A stretch of 64,000 nucleotides of DNA from Streptomyces viridochromogenes (GCF_001270495.1 NZ_LGUR01000173.1:123429-187428), one strand, 5' to 3'. Shown: positions 35,403-45,327, counted from the first letter of the stretch. The notes: generated from the letters alone by a model not told the origin. Translations and numbers: made by a program.

Positions 35403-35726
35403 TTGGCACCTCTGACTCGGATTCCGCTGGCGGGCGGGGGCTGCGTTCTGGTCGAGGCACCGGCCGCGGTGGAGGGGCCGGTGAAGGCAGGCCGCGTCAG
35501 CGATGCCATTCGTGATGTGCCGGGGACGTTGCAGGAAGCCCTGGAGCCGGTCACGGAGGCCGCGCGGGCGGCGCTCGATCAGCTGCGCAAGGCCCGGCCC
35601 GACGAGATCACGGTCGAGTTCGGGGTCGATCTCGCCTTCGAGGCGGGTGCCGTGATCACCAAGAGCCAGGCCGGCTGCCATCTGAAGGTGACCGTGGCGT
35701 GGAAGAGCCCGGAGCCGATCCCGTGA
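35403..35726 (+). CDS. Trypco1-type (trypsin-co-occurring) domain protein
   Basis: This 107-residue protein starts at TTG, chosen because GGAGGAG lies 6 nt upstream and the homology begins there. Its end, ARAALDQLRKARPDEITVEFGVDLAFEAGAVITKSQAGCHLKVTVAW (given here in parts: PDEITVEFGVDLAFEAGAV, then GCHLKVTVAW), matches the small domain that repeatedly accompanies trypsin-like proteases in actinobacterial conflict systems. It overlaps the next gene by 4 nt (GTGA), so the two are made together. It may be a sensor, an adaptor or a substrate of the protease domain. Confidence 0.75.
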   Translation: MAPLTRIPLAGGGCVLVEAPAAVEGPVKAGRVSDAIRDVPGTLQEALEPVTEAARAALDQLRKARPDEITVEFGVDLAFEAGAVITKSQAGCHLKVTVAWKSPEPIP

Positions 35727-38700
35727 ACAGCGCCGAGAAGTGGTCCGACGACAGCTTGGCGACGAAGCTGCCCGCTGCCGTGGCCCAGGTCCTGGGACCG
35801 GGCGGGACAACGGCAGGGGCGGGCTTCCTGGTGGCGGAGGGCCTCCTGGTCACCTGTGCTCACGTCGTGCGAGCCGCCGGGAGCGGGCCCGGGGAGCGGG
35901 TGAGACTGGCCTTCCTCCGCAGGGAAGGTGCGGACGAGGTCGAGGGGGACGTCGTCCCCGACCTGTGGCGCGCCCCCGAGAACGAGGACGTGGCCTTCGT
36001 CCGGCTGAGCGGCACGCCGACGGACAGGCGGACGCTGCCGTTGGGCTCGGCGGAAGGGCGCCGGGGCCACCCGGTGCGCTCCTTCGGGTTTCCCGCCCAG
36101 GCCCCGCCCGAAGGGCACTTCGGTTTCGGCGAGGCCGGCGATCTGCTGCCGAGCGCGGACGGCAGGGGCGTGCATCTGCAGCTGACGGCCGCCAACGACC
36201 TCACGACCGGGTTCAGCGGAGGGCCCGTCCTGGACGAGGTGACCGGCCTCGTCATCGGCATGCTCACCGAGATCACCGCACCGGACGAGTGGGATCGGGG
36301 CCTCGGCGTCGCGTACGTCACACCGACCCAAGTGCTGCGGGAGATCCTGCCGGAGCTGGCCGAGCGGGAGGTGTGCCCCTACCGAGGGCTGGAGCCGTTC
36401 ACCGCGGAACACGCGAGGTGGTTCCAAGGCAGGTCGGACGCGGTGCGGCAGGTCCTGATGAACCTGGCCCAGCAGCGGCGGCTGACACTGCTGCTCGGAC
36501 CGTCGGGATCGGGCAAGTCGTCGCTGATCCAGGCGGGCGTACTGCGCGCACTGGCGGACGGCGAGCTGCCAGGAAGCGACCGGTGGCTGCCCGTCCTCGC
36601 GCGGCCTCGGCAGGACATGCTGGCGGAGATCGAGCGGGCCGGGCTGCCCGGGGCGAGCACGGTCGGCATCACGACGGCGGTCAACCGCAGGCTGGCCGCC
36701 GAGCCCGCGTACCACCGGGTCCTGCTCGTCATCGACCAGTTCGAAGAGCTTCTGGTGCAGACGTCCAACGGCCGGCTGCGGGAGCTGCTCGGCGTCATCG
36801 ACGGGGTGACGACGGCCGCCGACCAGTACACGAAGATCACCGTGATCCTGATCATGCGTGACGACTTCTATCCTCAACTGGCCGCGCTGGCACCCAAGTT
36901 GCTGGAATCCGCGATGCCGGGACTCCTGAACGTGCCGGGCACGCTGAGCCAGGAGGATCTGCACGACATCATCGTGCTCCCCGCCCTGGACGTGGGACTC
37001 AACTTCCAGCCAGGGCTGCCCGAGCAGATCATCAGCGACGTCCTGGAGACCACGCCCGAGGCGGCCATCACCCGCCAGGCCCCGGCCACCGTGCTGCCGC
37101 TGCTGGAGATGACGCTCAGCCAGCTGTGGCTGCGCCGAAAGGACGGGTTCCTCACCCACGAGGCCTACCGGCGGATCGGCGCGGTCAGCGGCAGTCTGAC
37201 CACGTGGTGCGACAGCGCCCTCGACGAACTGGACGCGGAGCAGCAGGTCATCGCCCGTCGGACCCTGACATCGCTGGTCCATCCGGCTCTTCCCAGCCAC
37301 AACATCAGTGCCGTGCGGACCCAGGTGCCGCTCGATGAACTGCGCCACCTGGCGGCCGACCCGAGGAGTACCCCCAGCCATGAGCAAGCGGCCGTCGACG
37401 CCGTCATCGCCACGCTCACGCGCCGCCGCATCATCACCACCCAGACGCTTCAGGAGCCGCAGCACCCCGGGGCTCCTCCCGGTGAGCCGGTCGCCGAGCT
37501 GATCCACGAGTCACTCATCCGCGACTGGGGCGTACTGCGCAACTGGGTCGACCAGGACCGCCGCTTCCAGGAGTGGCTTCGCCTCACGCGCGAACGACAG
37601 GCCCACTGGGCGGAGGAGAAGCATCCGGGGGACCTGCTCGGCGGGACGGCGCTGGAGGAGGGGCTGGAGTGGTCGCAGCAACGCCGGCTGCCGACCGAGA
37701 TCGCGGACTTCCTGACGGTGAGCAAGCAGCGGCGGAAGGCGGCGATCCGGCGGAGCCGACGGCTCAACACCGTGCTCAGCGGCCTGCTGGCACTCGCGCT
37801 CATCGCCGCCGCGGGCGCCGTCTGGCAGTGGCGTACGGTGAGCGCCGCCCGGCATACGGCGCTGTCCCGTCAGCTTGCCGCCCAGTCGAACGAACTGATC
37901 GGCACGAACCCGGATCTCGCCTCGCTGCTGGCCGTCGAGGCGTATCGCGCGAGCCATACGTCCGAGGCCGTCGAGAGTCTGCGAAGCGCCGCGACCCTGC
38001 CGAACCATCGCCGCCTGACCGGGCACAAGGACGCGGTGCGCTCGGTGGCGTTCAGCCCCGACGGCCGCACCCTCGCCACGGGTGGCGCCGACGACACCGT
38101 ACGGCTGTGGAACACGAGGACCGGCAAAGTCCGCCGCACCCTCACCGAGCACGCGGACCAGGTGACTTCGGTGGCCTACAGCCCCGACGGCCGTATCCTC
38201 GCCACCGCAAGCCAGGACGGGACGGTTCGCCTACGGGAAGCAGGCACCGGCAGAGTACGGAATTCCCTCAAGGTGCGAAATTCCCTCACCGGCAAGGCGA
38301 CCGCCGTGGCATTCAGCCCCGACGGCCGCACCCTCGCCACGGGCGGCACCGACAACACCGTACGGCTGTGGGACACAGAAACCAGCGAGGTCCGCGACAC
38401 CCTTGAGGGGCATACCAACGAAATCCTCACGGTTGCGTTCAGTCACGACAGCAGCCTGCTCGCCTCGGCCGGCCGCGACAAGAAGGTGCGGGTATGGGAT
38501 GCGAATACAGGAAGGCTCCGCACCGAAATCACCAAACACACTGAAGTGGTGGACGCGGTGGCATTCAGTCCCAAAACCCTGACCCTCGCCACCGCAAGCT
38601 CCGACGCCACTGTTCAGCTGTGGAACGCGGAAACCGGCCGGCATCTCCTCAGCATCATCGACGGGACCGACTACATGTACGGGGTGGCGTTCAGCCCTGA

Positions 38701-39889
38701 CGGCCGCACCCTCGCCACCGTCAGCTACTACGGCAACGCAGCGCTGTGGGACGTGGAGACCGGTTCACCTGGCGCCACGTTCACCGGGCACAGCGGTGAG
38801 GGACTCGCGGTGGCCTTCAGCCCCGACGGCCGCACCCTCGCCACCGCCGGCCGCGATGAGACGGCGCGCCTGTGGGACGCGGGCACGAACAAACATGACA
38901 TCACCCTCAAAGGGCACCGAAACATGGTGGAGGCCGTGGCCTTCAGTCCCGACGGCCGCACCGTCGCCACCGCCAGCGACGACAAGACCGCACGAATCTG
39001 GGACGCCAAAACCGGCAAGCCTCGCACCAGACTCACCGGACACACCGACGTGGTGCAAGCCGTGGCTTTCAGCCCTGATGGCCGCACCGTCGCCACCGCC
39101 AGTCACGACAAGACCGTGCGGCTATGGGACGCCGAAACCGGCAAATTCCGCACCCAACTCACCGGACACACCGACGTGGTGTGGGCCGTGGCCTTCAACC
39201 CCGACGGCCGCACCCTCGCCAGCGCAAGCGAGGACCGGACCGCACGAATCTGGGACGCCAAAACCGGCCAACTCCGCACCCAACTCACCCAACACACCGA
39301 CGCGGTGTATGCCGTGGCCTTCAGCCCCAAGGGCGACACACTTGCCACAGGCGGACTCGGCTCGATCGTACTGCTCTGGAACCCAGCCACTGGCAAGCTC
39401 CGCGCCAGAGTGCCCGGGCACACAGGAGCGGTGCCTTCGGTGGCCTTCAGCCCAGACGGTCGCACCCTGGCCACCGCCAGCTACGACAAGACCGTGCGGC
39501 TGTGGGACGCCGAAACCGGCGAGCCCCGCGCCGCGCTGAACGGGCACACCAGCGCGGTCAACTCCATGGCATACAGCCCCGATGGCCGCACCCTCGCCAC
39601 CGCCAGCGCAGACTTCACGGTGCGGCTGTGGGACACGGATACCGGCAAGAGCCGCACCACCGTTCTCGGGTTCACCAACTCGATGCTGTCGGTGGCCTTC
39701 AGCCCCAACGGCCGGACCGTCGCCGCCACCAGTCAGGACGAGACCGCACGGCTGTGGGACATCACCTACCCCGACCCCGACGACGCGATCAAGAAGATCT
39801 GCCGCATCGTCAACCGCGACCTGACCACCCAGGAACGCACCGCCTACCTCCCCGACGACACGACAGACCCGGTGTGCCCGACGAACTGA
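35723..39889 (+). CDS. Trypsin-like protease / STAND NTPase / WD40 fusion protein
   Basis: This is a 1388-residue protein. Residues about 10-215 are a trypsin-like serine protease with the triad His47 (TCAHVV), Asp89 (NEDVAFVRL) and Ser165 (GFSGGPV). Residues about 220-660 are an nSTAND-type NTPase: CPYRGLEPFTAEHARWFQGR, Walker A GPSGSGKSS (near 260), Walker B LLVIDQFEEL (near 335), then a winged-helix-like part ending LIHESLIRDW. One hydrophobic helix lies near 685-703. Residues about 768-1345 are 14 WD40 repeats, enough for two seven-bladed propellers. STAND proteins of this build are predicted immune or cell-death switches in multicellular bacteria: the propellers sense, the NTPase oligomerises, the protease acts. 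Confidence 0.9.
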   Translation: MNSAEKWSDDSLATKLPAAVAQVLGPGGTTAGAGFLVAEGLLVTCAHVVRAAGSGPGERVRLAFLRREGADEVEGDVVPDLWRAPENEDVAFVRLSGTPTDRRTLPLGSAEGRRGHPVRSFGFPAQAPPEGHFGFGEAGDLLPSADGRGVHLQLTAANDLTTGFSGGPVLDEVTGLVIGMLTEITAPDEWDRGLGVAYVTPTQVLREILPELAEREVCPYRGLEPFTAEHARWFQGRSDAVRQVLMNLAQQRRLTLLLGPSGSGKSSLIQAGVLRALADGELPGSDRWLPVLARPRQDMLAEIERAGLPGASTVGITTAVNRRLAAEPAYHRVLLVIDQFEELLVQTSNGRLRELLGVIDGVTTAADQYTKITVILIMRDDFYPQLAALAPKLLESAMPGLLNVPGTLSQEDLHDIIVLPALDVGLNFQPGLPEQIISDVLETTPEAAITRQAPATVLPLLEMTLSQLWLRRKDGFLTHEAYRRIGAVSGSLTTWCDSALDELDAEQQVIARRTLTSLVHPALPSHNISAVRTQVPLDELRHLAADPRSTPSHEQAAVDAVIATLTRRRIITTQTLQEPQHPGAPPGEPVAELIHESLIRDWGVLRNWVDQDRRFQEWLRLTRERQAHWAEEKHPGDLLGGTALEEGLEWSQQRRLPTEIADFLTVSKQRRKAAIRRSRRLNTVLSGLLALALIAAAGAVWQWRTVSAARHTALSRQLAAQSNELIGTNPDLASLLAVEAYRASHTSEAVESLRSAATLPNHRRLTGHKDAVRSVAFSPDGRTLATGGADDTVRLWNTRTGKVRRTLTEHADQVTSVAYSPDGRILATASQDGTVRLREAGTGRVRNSLKVRNSLTGKATAVAFSPDGRTLATGGTDNTVRLWDTETSEVRDTLEGHTNEILTVAFSHDSSLLASAGRDKKVRVWDANTGRLRTEITKHTEVVDAVAFSPKTLTLATASSDATVQLWNAETGRHLLSIIDGTDYMYGVAFSPDGRTLATVSYYGNAALWDVETGSPGATFTGHSGEGLAVAFSPDGRTLATAGRDETARLWDAGTNKHDITLKGHRNMVEAVAFSPDGRTVATASDDKTARIWDAKTGKPRTRLTGHTDVVQAVAFSPDGRTVATASHDKTVRLWDAETGKFRTQLTGHTDVVWAVAFNPDGRTLASASEDRTARIWDAKTGQLRTQLTQHTDAVYAVAFSPKGDTLATGGLGSIVLLWNPATGKLRARVPGHTGAVPSVAFSPDGRTLATASYDKTVRLWDAETGEPRAALNGHTSAVNSMAYSPDGRTLATASADFTVRLWDTDTGKSRTTVLGFTNSMLSVAFSPNGRTVAATSQDETARLWDITYPDPDDAIKKICRIVNRDLTTQERTAYLPDDTTDPVCPTN
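38024..39762 (+). repeat. Fourteen WD40-encoding repeats of about 126 bp
   Basis: Units encode H-x-x-x-V-x-x-V-A-F-S-P-D-G-R-T-L-A-T and end in W-D. Units 8 to 10 are the most alike at DNA level; for example CTCACCGGACACACCGACG recurs exactly 126 bp apart (39032 and 39158). Such similarity suggests recent copying or gene conversion between blades. Confidence 0.9.
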
Positions 39890-39898
39890 ACGGACCGG

Positions 39899-40291
39899 TC
39901 AGCACAGGATCCAGCCCTTGCTCACCGACCCGCTCCCCACCCGGCCCTTCACCCACACACACCGCTGCCCGGCGTGGACGGTGACCGGACCGGCCCGGCG
40001 GGTGTACTGGCCCTCGTCGATGACCGGGTTGGCCCGGAACGCCTGCACGCTGACCTTCATCGTCTGCTGACGGCCGGGGCGTTCGGGGAGGACGATGGCG
40101 CAGACGTGGCCGCGCTTCTTGTAGACGTACAGGGTGCCGGTGGAGAACGGGTACGTCTTGACCTTGCGGCCCTCGCAGCGCGTGGGGGCGGCTGCCTGTG
40201 CCGCCGTGGGCGCCGCGACCGCGAGCAGTCCGGACGCGGTCAGTACCGCCAGACCGACTGTCAGTCGGCGGCGTATCGCACCTCTGTCCAC
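39899..40291 (-). CDS. Small secreted protein
   Basis: This 130-residue protein has a Sec signal peptide (RRRLTVGLAVLTASGLLAVAAPTAAQA, about residues 4-33) and a roughly 95-residue mature part with four Cys and a beta-rich look, resembling small SH3-like secreted domains (SVQAFRANPVIDEGQYTRRAGPVTV). The start is the GTG with GGGAGGA 7 nt upstream. It is convergent with the STAND gene, with a 9-bp gap. Function is unknown. Confidence 0.7.
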   Translation of the reverse strand: MDRGAIRRRLTVGLAVLTASGLLAVAAPTAAQAAAPTRCEGRKVKTYPFSTGTLYVYKKRGHVCAIVLPERPGRQQTMKVSVQAFRANPVIDEGQYTRRAGPVTVHAGQRCVWVKGRVGSGSVSKGWILC

Positions 40292-40384
40292 TTGGTTGTC
40301 CTCCCGGTACACCGGCGATGAGCGTACTGGTGTACGGACGCACGACGTAGGCCCGATGGTTGCACGGCCGTCGCGCCGACCCCC

Positions 40385-43300
40385 TTATCGGGCCGCCCCG
40401 ACCGGCTCCTCCGGCTCGGCCTGCCCGAGGAAGGTCCGCCACAGCTCGGCGTACCGCCCGCCCCGCGCCAGCAGCTCCTCGTGCGTGCCGTCCTCGGCGA
40501 CCCGTCCGCGGTCCATCACCACGACCCGGTCCGCGCGGGCGGCCGTGGTCAGGCGGTGGGCCACGACGAGTGTCGTACGGCGACCCGCGAGCCGGTCCGT
40601 CGCCTGGTTGACCTGGGCCTCCGTGGCCAGGTCGAGGGCGGCCGTCGCCTCGTCGAGGAGCAGGACGTCGGGGTCGACCAGCTCGGCGCGGGCCAGGGCT
40701 ATCAGCTGGCGTTGCCCGGCGGAGAGATTGCGGCCGCGCTCGGCGACCTCGTGGAGGTAGCCTCCGTCGAGGGTGGCGATCATCTCGTGGGCGCCGACCG
40801 CCCGGGCCGCCGCCTCGACGTCGGCGTCGGTGGCGTCCGGGCGGCCGTAGGCGATGGCGTCGCGGACGGTGCCCTGGAACAGGTACGCCTCCTGCGGGAC
40901 GACCCCGAGACGATGGCGGTACGACGTGATGTCCAGGGCGCGAAGGTCCGTGCCGTCGACCGTCACCCGGCCGCCGGTCGGGTCGTAGAAGCGTGCCACC
41001 AGCTTGACCAGGGTCGACTTGCCCGCGCCCGTCTCGCCGACGAACGCGACCGTCTGACCGGCGGGGATGCGGATGTCGATCCCGCTGAGCGCCTCCTCCT
41101 CGTCGCCGTACCTGAAGTGCACGTCCTCGAACGCCACCTCGCCCCGCAGCGACAGCACCTCCAGCGGTTCCTCGGCCGCCTTCGTGGAGGTCGGCTCCTG
41201 GAGGAGTTCCCGGATGCGGCCGAGCGAGACCGTGGCCTGCTGGTAGCCGTCGAAGACCTGGGAGAGCTGCTGGACCGGGGCGAAGAACAGGTCGATGTAG
41301 AGCAGGTACGCCACCAGCGCACCGGTCGTCAGCGTCGCGGCCTCGATACGGGCGCCGCCCACGATCAGCACCGCCGCCGCGGCCCCCGACGACAGGAACT
41401 GCACGAAGGGGAAGTAGATCGAGATCAGCCACTGACCCCGGATGCGGGCCTGGCGGTAGCTGTCGCTGCGCTCGGCGAACCGCGCGCCGCCATCCCGCTC
41501 GCGCCGGAATGCCTGCACGATCCGCAGCCCGGACACCGACTCCTGGAGGTCGGCGTTGACCAACGACACCCGCTCACGGGCGAGTTCGTACGCCTTCACG
41601 CTCGCCCGGCGGAAGAAGTAGGTCCCGATGATCAGCGGCGGCAGGGTCGCGAAGACGACGAGCGCCAGCTGGAGGTCGAGCACCAGCAGGGCGACCATGA
41701 TGCCGAAGAAGGTGACGACGGAGACGAAGGCGGTGACCAGGCCCGTCTGGAGGAACGTCGACAGCGCGTCGACGTCCGTCGTCATCCTGGTCATGATCCG
41801 GCCGGTCAGCTCCCGCTCGTAGTAGTCGAGTCCGAGCCGCTGGAGCTGGGCGAAGATCTTCAGACGGAGGGAGTACAGGACGCGCTCGCCGGTGCGCCCG
41901 GTCATCCGCGTCTCGCCGATCTGGGCCACCCACTGCACGGTGACCGCGAGCAGGGCGAGGAGGGACGCCGCCCAGACCGCGCCGAGGGCGGCCTGCGTGA
42001 CGCCCGAGTCGATGCCGTGCCGGATCAGGACGGGGAGGAGGAGGCCCATGCCGGCGTCCATGGCGACCAGACCGAGGCTGATCAGGAGCGGCAGCCCGAA
42101 GCCTCGTAGCAGCCGTTTCAGGCCGTACGACTCCTCCGGGCGCACCGCACGCGCCTCGTCGATGTCGGGGGTGTCGGCCGCCGGGGGCAGCGCCTCGACC
42201 TGGGCGAGGAGCTCGGGGGTGGCCGGGGACTCCGTCAGCGCCAGGTCCTTGCGCTCGCGGTCGCCGGTCCACAGCCGCGGAGTCACCCCGCGTTCGGCGT
42301 CGAACTCTGCGTCCAGTTCGTCGCGTACGGAGGTGTCCTCGCGGGGGCAGGCGGGCTGGGCGTGGCCGGGTGAGACGCCGCCGAGTTCGTCGGGGTCGGT
42401 GAGCAGACGGCGGTAGAGCGCGGACCGGCGCTGGAGTTCCTCGTGGGTGCCGATGTCGGCGAGGCGGCCGGCGTCGAGGACGGCGATGCGGTCGGCGAGG
42501 CCGAGGGTGGAGCGCCGGTGGGCGATCAACAGTGTGGTCCGGCCCTCCATGACCTGCTTCAGCGCCTCGTGGATCTCGTGCTCGACGCGGGCGTCCACCG
42601 CCGAGGTCGCGTCGTCGAGGACGAGGAGCCGGGGGTCGGTGAGGATCGCGCGGGCGAGCGCGATGCGCTGGCGCTGGCCGCCGGAGAGGGTGAGGCCCTG
42701 CTCGCCGACCGTGGTCTCGTAGCCGTTCGGCAGCTCGGCGATGAAACGGTCCGCCTGGGCGGCGCGGGCGGCGGCCTCGATCTGCTCGTCGGTCGCGTCG
42801 GGGCGGCCGTACGCGATGTTGTTGCGGACCGTGTCCGAGAAGAGGAAGGAGTCCTCCGGCACCAGCCCGATCGCGGCCCGCAGCGAGTCCTGGGTCAGCT
42901 CGCGGACGTCGTGGCCGCCGACGAGGACGGCGCCGCGGGTGACGTCGTAGAAGCGCGGCAGGAGGAGGGAGACGGTGGACTTGCCGGAGCCGGAGGAGCC
43001 GACCACGGCGAGGGTCTCGCCGGGGCGGATCTCGAAGCTGAGCCCGTCGAGGACGGGGGCGGCCGGGCCGGAGGGTCCGTCGTATGCGAAGGCGACGTCG
43101 TCGAACTCGACGGTCGCGGGCGCGTCGGCGGGCAGGGCCTTGGTGCCGTCCTTGATCGAGGGCTCGGTGTCGATCAGCTCCAGGACACGCTCGGTGCCCG
43201 CCCTGGCCTGCTGCCCCACCGTGAGGACCATCGCGAGCATGCGCACGGGGCCGACCAGCTGGGCGAGGTAGGTCGAGAAGGCGACGAACGTACCCAGCGT

Positions 43301-44116
43301 GATGTGCCCGCGCACCGCCAGCCAGCCGCCGACCGCGAGCATGGCGACCTGCCCGAGCGCCGGGACGGCCTGGAGCGCCGGGGTGTACCTGGAGTTGAAC
43401 CGGATGGTGCGCAGCCGCCCCGCGAAGAGCCGCCGGCTGACGTCCCTGAGCTTCCCGGTCTCCTGCTCCTCCTGCCCGAACCCCTTCACCACGCGTACGC
43501 CGCTGACAGCGCCGTCGACGACGCCCGCGACGGCGGCGGCCTGGGCCTGGGCGTACCAGGTGGAGGGGTGCAGCCTGGTCCGGCTGCGTTTGGCGATCCA
43601 CCACAGGGCGGGGGCGACGGCGAGGGCGACCAGTGTGAGCGGCAGCGACAGCCACGCCATGACGGCCAGGGATATGACGAAGAGCGCGAAGTTCCCGATG
43701 GTCATCGGGAGCATGAAGAGCAGACCCTGGATCAGCTGAAGGTCGCTGGTGGCCCGCCCGACGACCTGCCCGGTGGACAGCTCGTCCTGCCGTCGCCCGT
43801 CGAGCCGCGTGATCGTCTCGAACATGTCGGTCCGCAGGTCGTGCTGGACGTCGAGGGCGAGGCGGCCGCCGTAGTAGCGGCGGATGTAGGTGAGGACGTA
43901 GACGGCGAGGGCGGCGGCGATCAGCAGACCCGCCCAGACGGCCATACGGCGGCTGTGGTCGCCGATCACGTCGTCGATGATCACCTTGGTGATCAGCGGG
44001 ACGACCGCCATGACGGCCATACCGGCGAGGGAGGAGCCCAGGGCCAGGACGACGTCCCTGGGGTAGCGCCAGGCGTAGCCCCACAGTCGCCGTGCCCATC
44101 CCCGTTGCGTCGTCAC
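40385..44116 (-). CDS. Fused heterodimeric-type ABC exporter
   Basis: This 1243-residue protein holds two complete half-transporters (TMD-NBD-TMD-NBD) that are usually two polypeptides. NBD1 has GSSGSGKST, LSGGQ and LLVLDDATSAVDA, in which Asp replaces the catalytic Glu after Walker B. NBD2 has GETGAGKST, LSAGQ and VLLLDEATAALD with the Glu intact. So only one of the two ATP sites should hydrolyse normally, as in asymmetric exporters such as TmrAB or BmrCD. An acidic linker (about 600-680) joins the halves. The GTG start has GGAGGG upstream. The substrate (lipid or drug) is unknown. Confidence 0.93.
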   Translation of the reverse strand: MTTQRGWARRLWGYAWRYPRDVVLALGSSLAGMAVMAVVPLITKVIIDDVIGDHSRRMAVWAGLLIAAALAVYVLTYIRRYYGGRLALDVQHDLRTDMFETITRLDGRRQDELSTGQVVGRATSDLQLIQGLLFMLPMTIGNFALFVISLAVMAWLSLPLTLVALAVAPALWWIAKRSRTRLHPSTWYAQAQAAAVAGVVDGAVSGVRVVKGFGQEEQETGKLRDVSRRLFAGRLRTIRFNSRYTPALQAVPALGQVAMLAVGGWLAVRGHITLGTFVAFSTYLAQLVGPVRMLAMVLTVGQQARAGTERVLELIDTEPSIKDGTKALPADAPATVEFDDVAFAYDGPSGPAAPVLDGLSFEIRPGETLAVVGSSGSGKSTVSLLLPRFYDVTRGAVLVGGHDVRELTQDSLRAAIGLVPEDSFLFSDTVRNNIAYGRPDATDEQIEAAARAAQADRFIAELPNGYETTVGEQGLTLSGGQRQRIALARAILTDPRLLVLDDATSAVDARVEHEIHEALKQVMEGRTTLLIAHRRSTLGLADRIAVLDAGRLADIGTHEELQRRSALYRRLLTDPDELGGVSPGHAQPACPREDTSVRDELDAEFDAERGVTPRLWTGDRERKDLALTESPATPELLAQVEALPPAADTPDIDEARAVRPEESYGLKRLLRGFGLPLLISLGLVAMDAGMGLLLPVLIRHGIDSGVTQAALGAVWAASLLALLAVTVQWVAQIGETRMTGRTGERVLYSLRLKIFAQLQRLGLDYYERELTGRIMTRMTTDVDALSTFLQTGLVTAFVSVVTFFGIMVALLVLDLQLALVVFATLPPLIIGTYFFRRASVKAYELARERVSLVNADLQESVSGLRIVQAFRRERDGGARFAERSDSYRQARIRGQWLISIYFPFVQFLSSGAAAAVLIVGGARIEAATLTTGALVAYLLYIDLFFAPVQQLSQVFDGYQQATVSLGRIRELLQEPTSTKAAEEPLEVLSLRGEVAFEDVHFRYGDEEEALSGIDIRIPAGQTVAFVGETGAGKSTLVKLVARFYDPTGGRVTVDGTDLRALDITSYRHRLGVVPQEAYLFQGTVRDAIAYGRPDATDADVEAAARAVGAHEMIATLDGGYLHEVAERGRNLSAGQRQLIALARAELVDPDVLLLDEATAALDLATEAQVNQATDRLAGRRTTLVVAHRLTTAARADRVVVMDRGRVAEDGTHEELLARGGRYAELWRTFLGQAEPEEPVGAAR

Positions 44117-44209
44117 GCCGGTGCCCTCCGCTGGTCCTGATCTACCGGAAGGCACCAACACGGACAGCCCGGGATTTCATCCCTCCGCAACAAAAGCCGG
44201 AGGCCGGGG

Positions 44210-45250
44210 TCAGACGCGTACCCGCAAGTAGTAGAACCGCGTCGTCTGCGCCGCGTTCTGGTTGTCGTCGCTGACCAGCAGCACCTTCAGGCGTCCCTTC
44301 GAGTACCCCGTGATCGCCATGCCCTCGATGTTGTCGAGGAGCGGGTTCGGCTGGGGCTGCTTGGCGGTCGCTCCGAGTGACGGGCAGTTCACGATGTCGG
44401 CGAGGAGCGTCTTCTTGATCAGGCGTACGCCGTTCTGCCCGGTGAGGGTCTCGACACCGCTCGTGTCGGTGGCGCGGCGCGGGTCGGCCAGGTAGAGCCG
44501 GACCGTGTTGCCGACGCCGGCGGTGAATCCGCGCTCCAGGATGAGGAGGCGGCCGTCGGGGGTCGCCTGGACCTCGGGGACGCCGAGGCCGGCGTCGGTG
44601 CGGTAGGCGTACTGGGCGCCGGCCTCGAAGTGGCCACCTGTCGTCCGGGGCCGCTGCCAGGTCTGGAAGCGGACGATGTCCGTGCTGTCGCCGGAGAGCG
44701 CGTACTCCATGGAGGCGAGCAGGGTGCGGCCGCCGGGGAGCAGGGTCAGCCCCTCGAAGGTGCCGTTGGGGACGGCGCGGCCCGCCGGGGCGACCGACAG
44801 CGCGTCCGGCACGGGCAGGCGGTCGAGGATCCTGCCGTCGCGGGAGTAGCGGCGTACGGAGGGCTCGGTCTCGGAGGAGATCAGCCGGGTGCCGTCCCGG
44901 TCGACGACGAGGCCCTCGGAGTCGAGGGCGGCGCCGCTCTCGTCGGCGAGCGGGACGACGCCCTTCGGCGCGAGCGTCTTCCGGTCGAGGCTGAAGAGGG
45001 CGGAACGGTCGGAGACGGCCGCCAGCGATCCGTCGCGGTGATCCACCGCGAGCGCGGAGAAGTTGCCGACGAAGGTGCCGTCGTACGTCGTCTTGTCGAG
45101 CGCGTCGGAGAAGCGGTCGATGGAGACGGAGGGCGAACAGGCGTGGCTGTCCTGCGAGGTGGCGTGGGCGTTCGCCGGGCCGGCGGCGGTCAGGCAAGTG
45201 GCCGCCGCCAGCCCGGCGGTGGCGGTCGCGAGTACGGTTCTCAGGCGCAT
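44210..45250 (-). CDS. Secreted esterase-like (phytase-like beta-propeller) protein
   Basis: This 346-residue exported protein has a Sec signal (LRTVLATATAGLAAATCLTAAGPANA). The mature part fits the esterase-like-activity-of-phytase family: FSALAVDHRDGSLAAVSDRS, DSEGLVVDRDGTRLISSE, NGTFEGLTLLPGGRTLLASMEYAL, LDNIEGMAI. The acidic turns (DSEG, FEG, NIEG) recall metal-binding propeller loops. ATG at 45250 follows GGTGA; an in-frame GTG nine bases earlier lacks a site. Confidence 0.82.
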   Translation of the reverse strand: MRLRTVLATATAGLAAATCLTAAGPANAHATSQDSHACSPSVSIDRFSDALDKTTYDGTFVGNFSALAVDHRDGSLAAVSDRSALFSLDRKTLAPKGVVPLADESGAALDSEGLVVDRDGTRLISSETEPSVRRYSRDGRILDRLPVPDALSVAPAGRAVPNGTFEGLTLLPGGRTLLASMEYALSGDSTDIVRFQTWQRPRTTGGHFEAGAQYAYRTDAGLGVPEVQATPDGRLLILERGFTAGVGNTVRLYLADPRRATDTSGVETLTGQNGVRLIKKTLLADIVNCPSLGATAKQPQPNPLLDNIEGMAITGYSKGRLKVLLVSDDNQNAAQTTRFYYLRVRV

Positions 45251-45254
45251 GGGG

Positions 45255-45278
45255 GTCACCGTAGGGCGGGTCGGTGAC
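45255..45278. terminator. Short inverted repeat between minus-strand genes
   Basis: GTCACCG and CGGTGAC, 10 nt apart, lie just upstream of the esterase-like gene start and after the serine hydrolase gene. It could be a terminator of the hydrolase or an operator of the next gene. Confidence 0.35.
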
Positions 45279-45327
45279 GGAGGGGAGACCGGCTCATGAA
45301 GCGTCGTACACGCGAGGCCCGGGTCCC

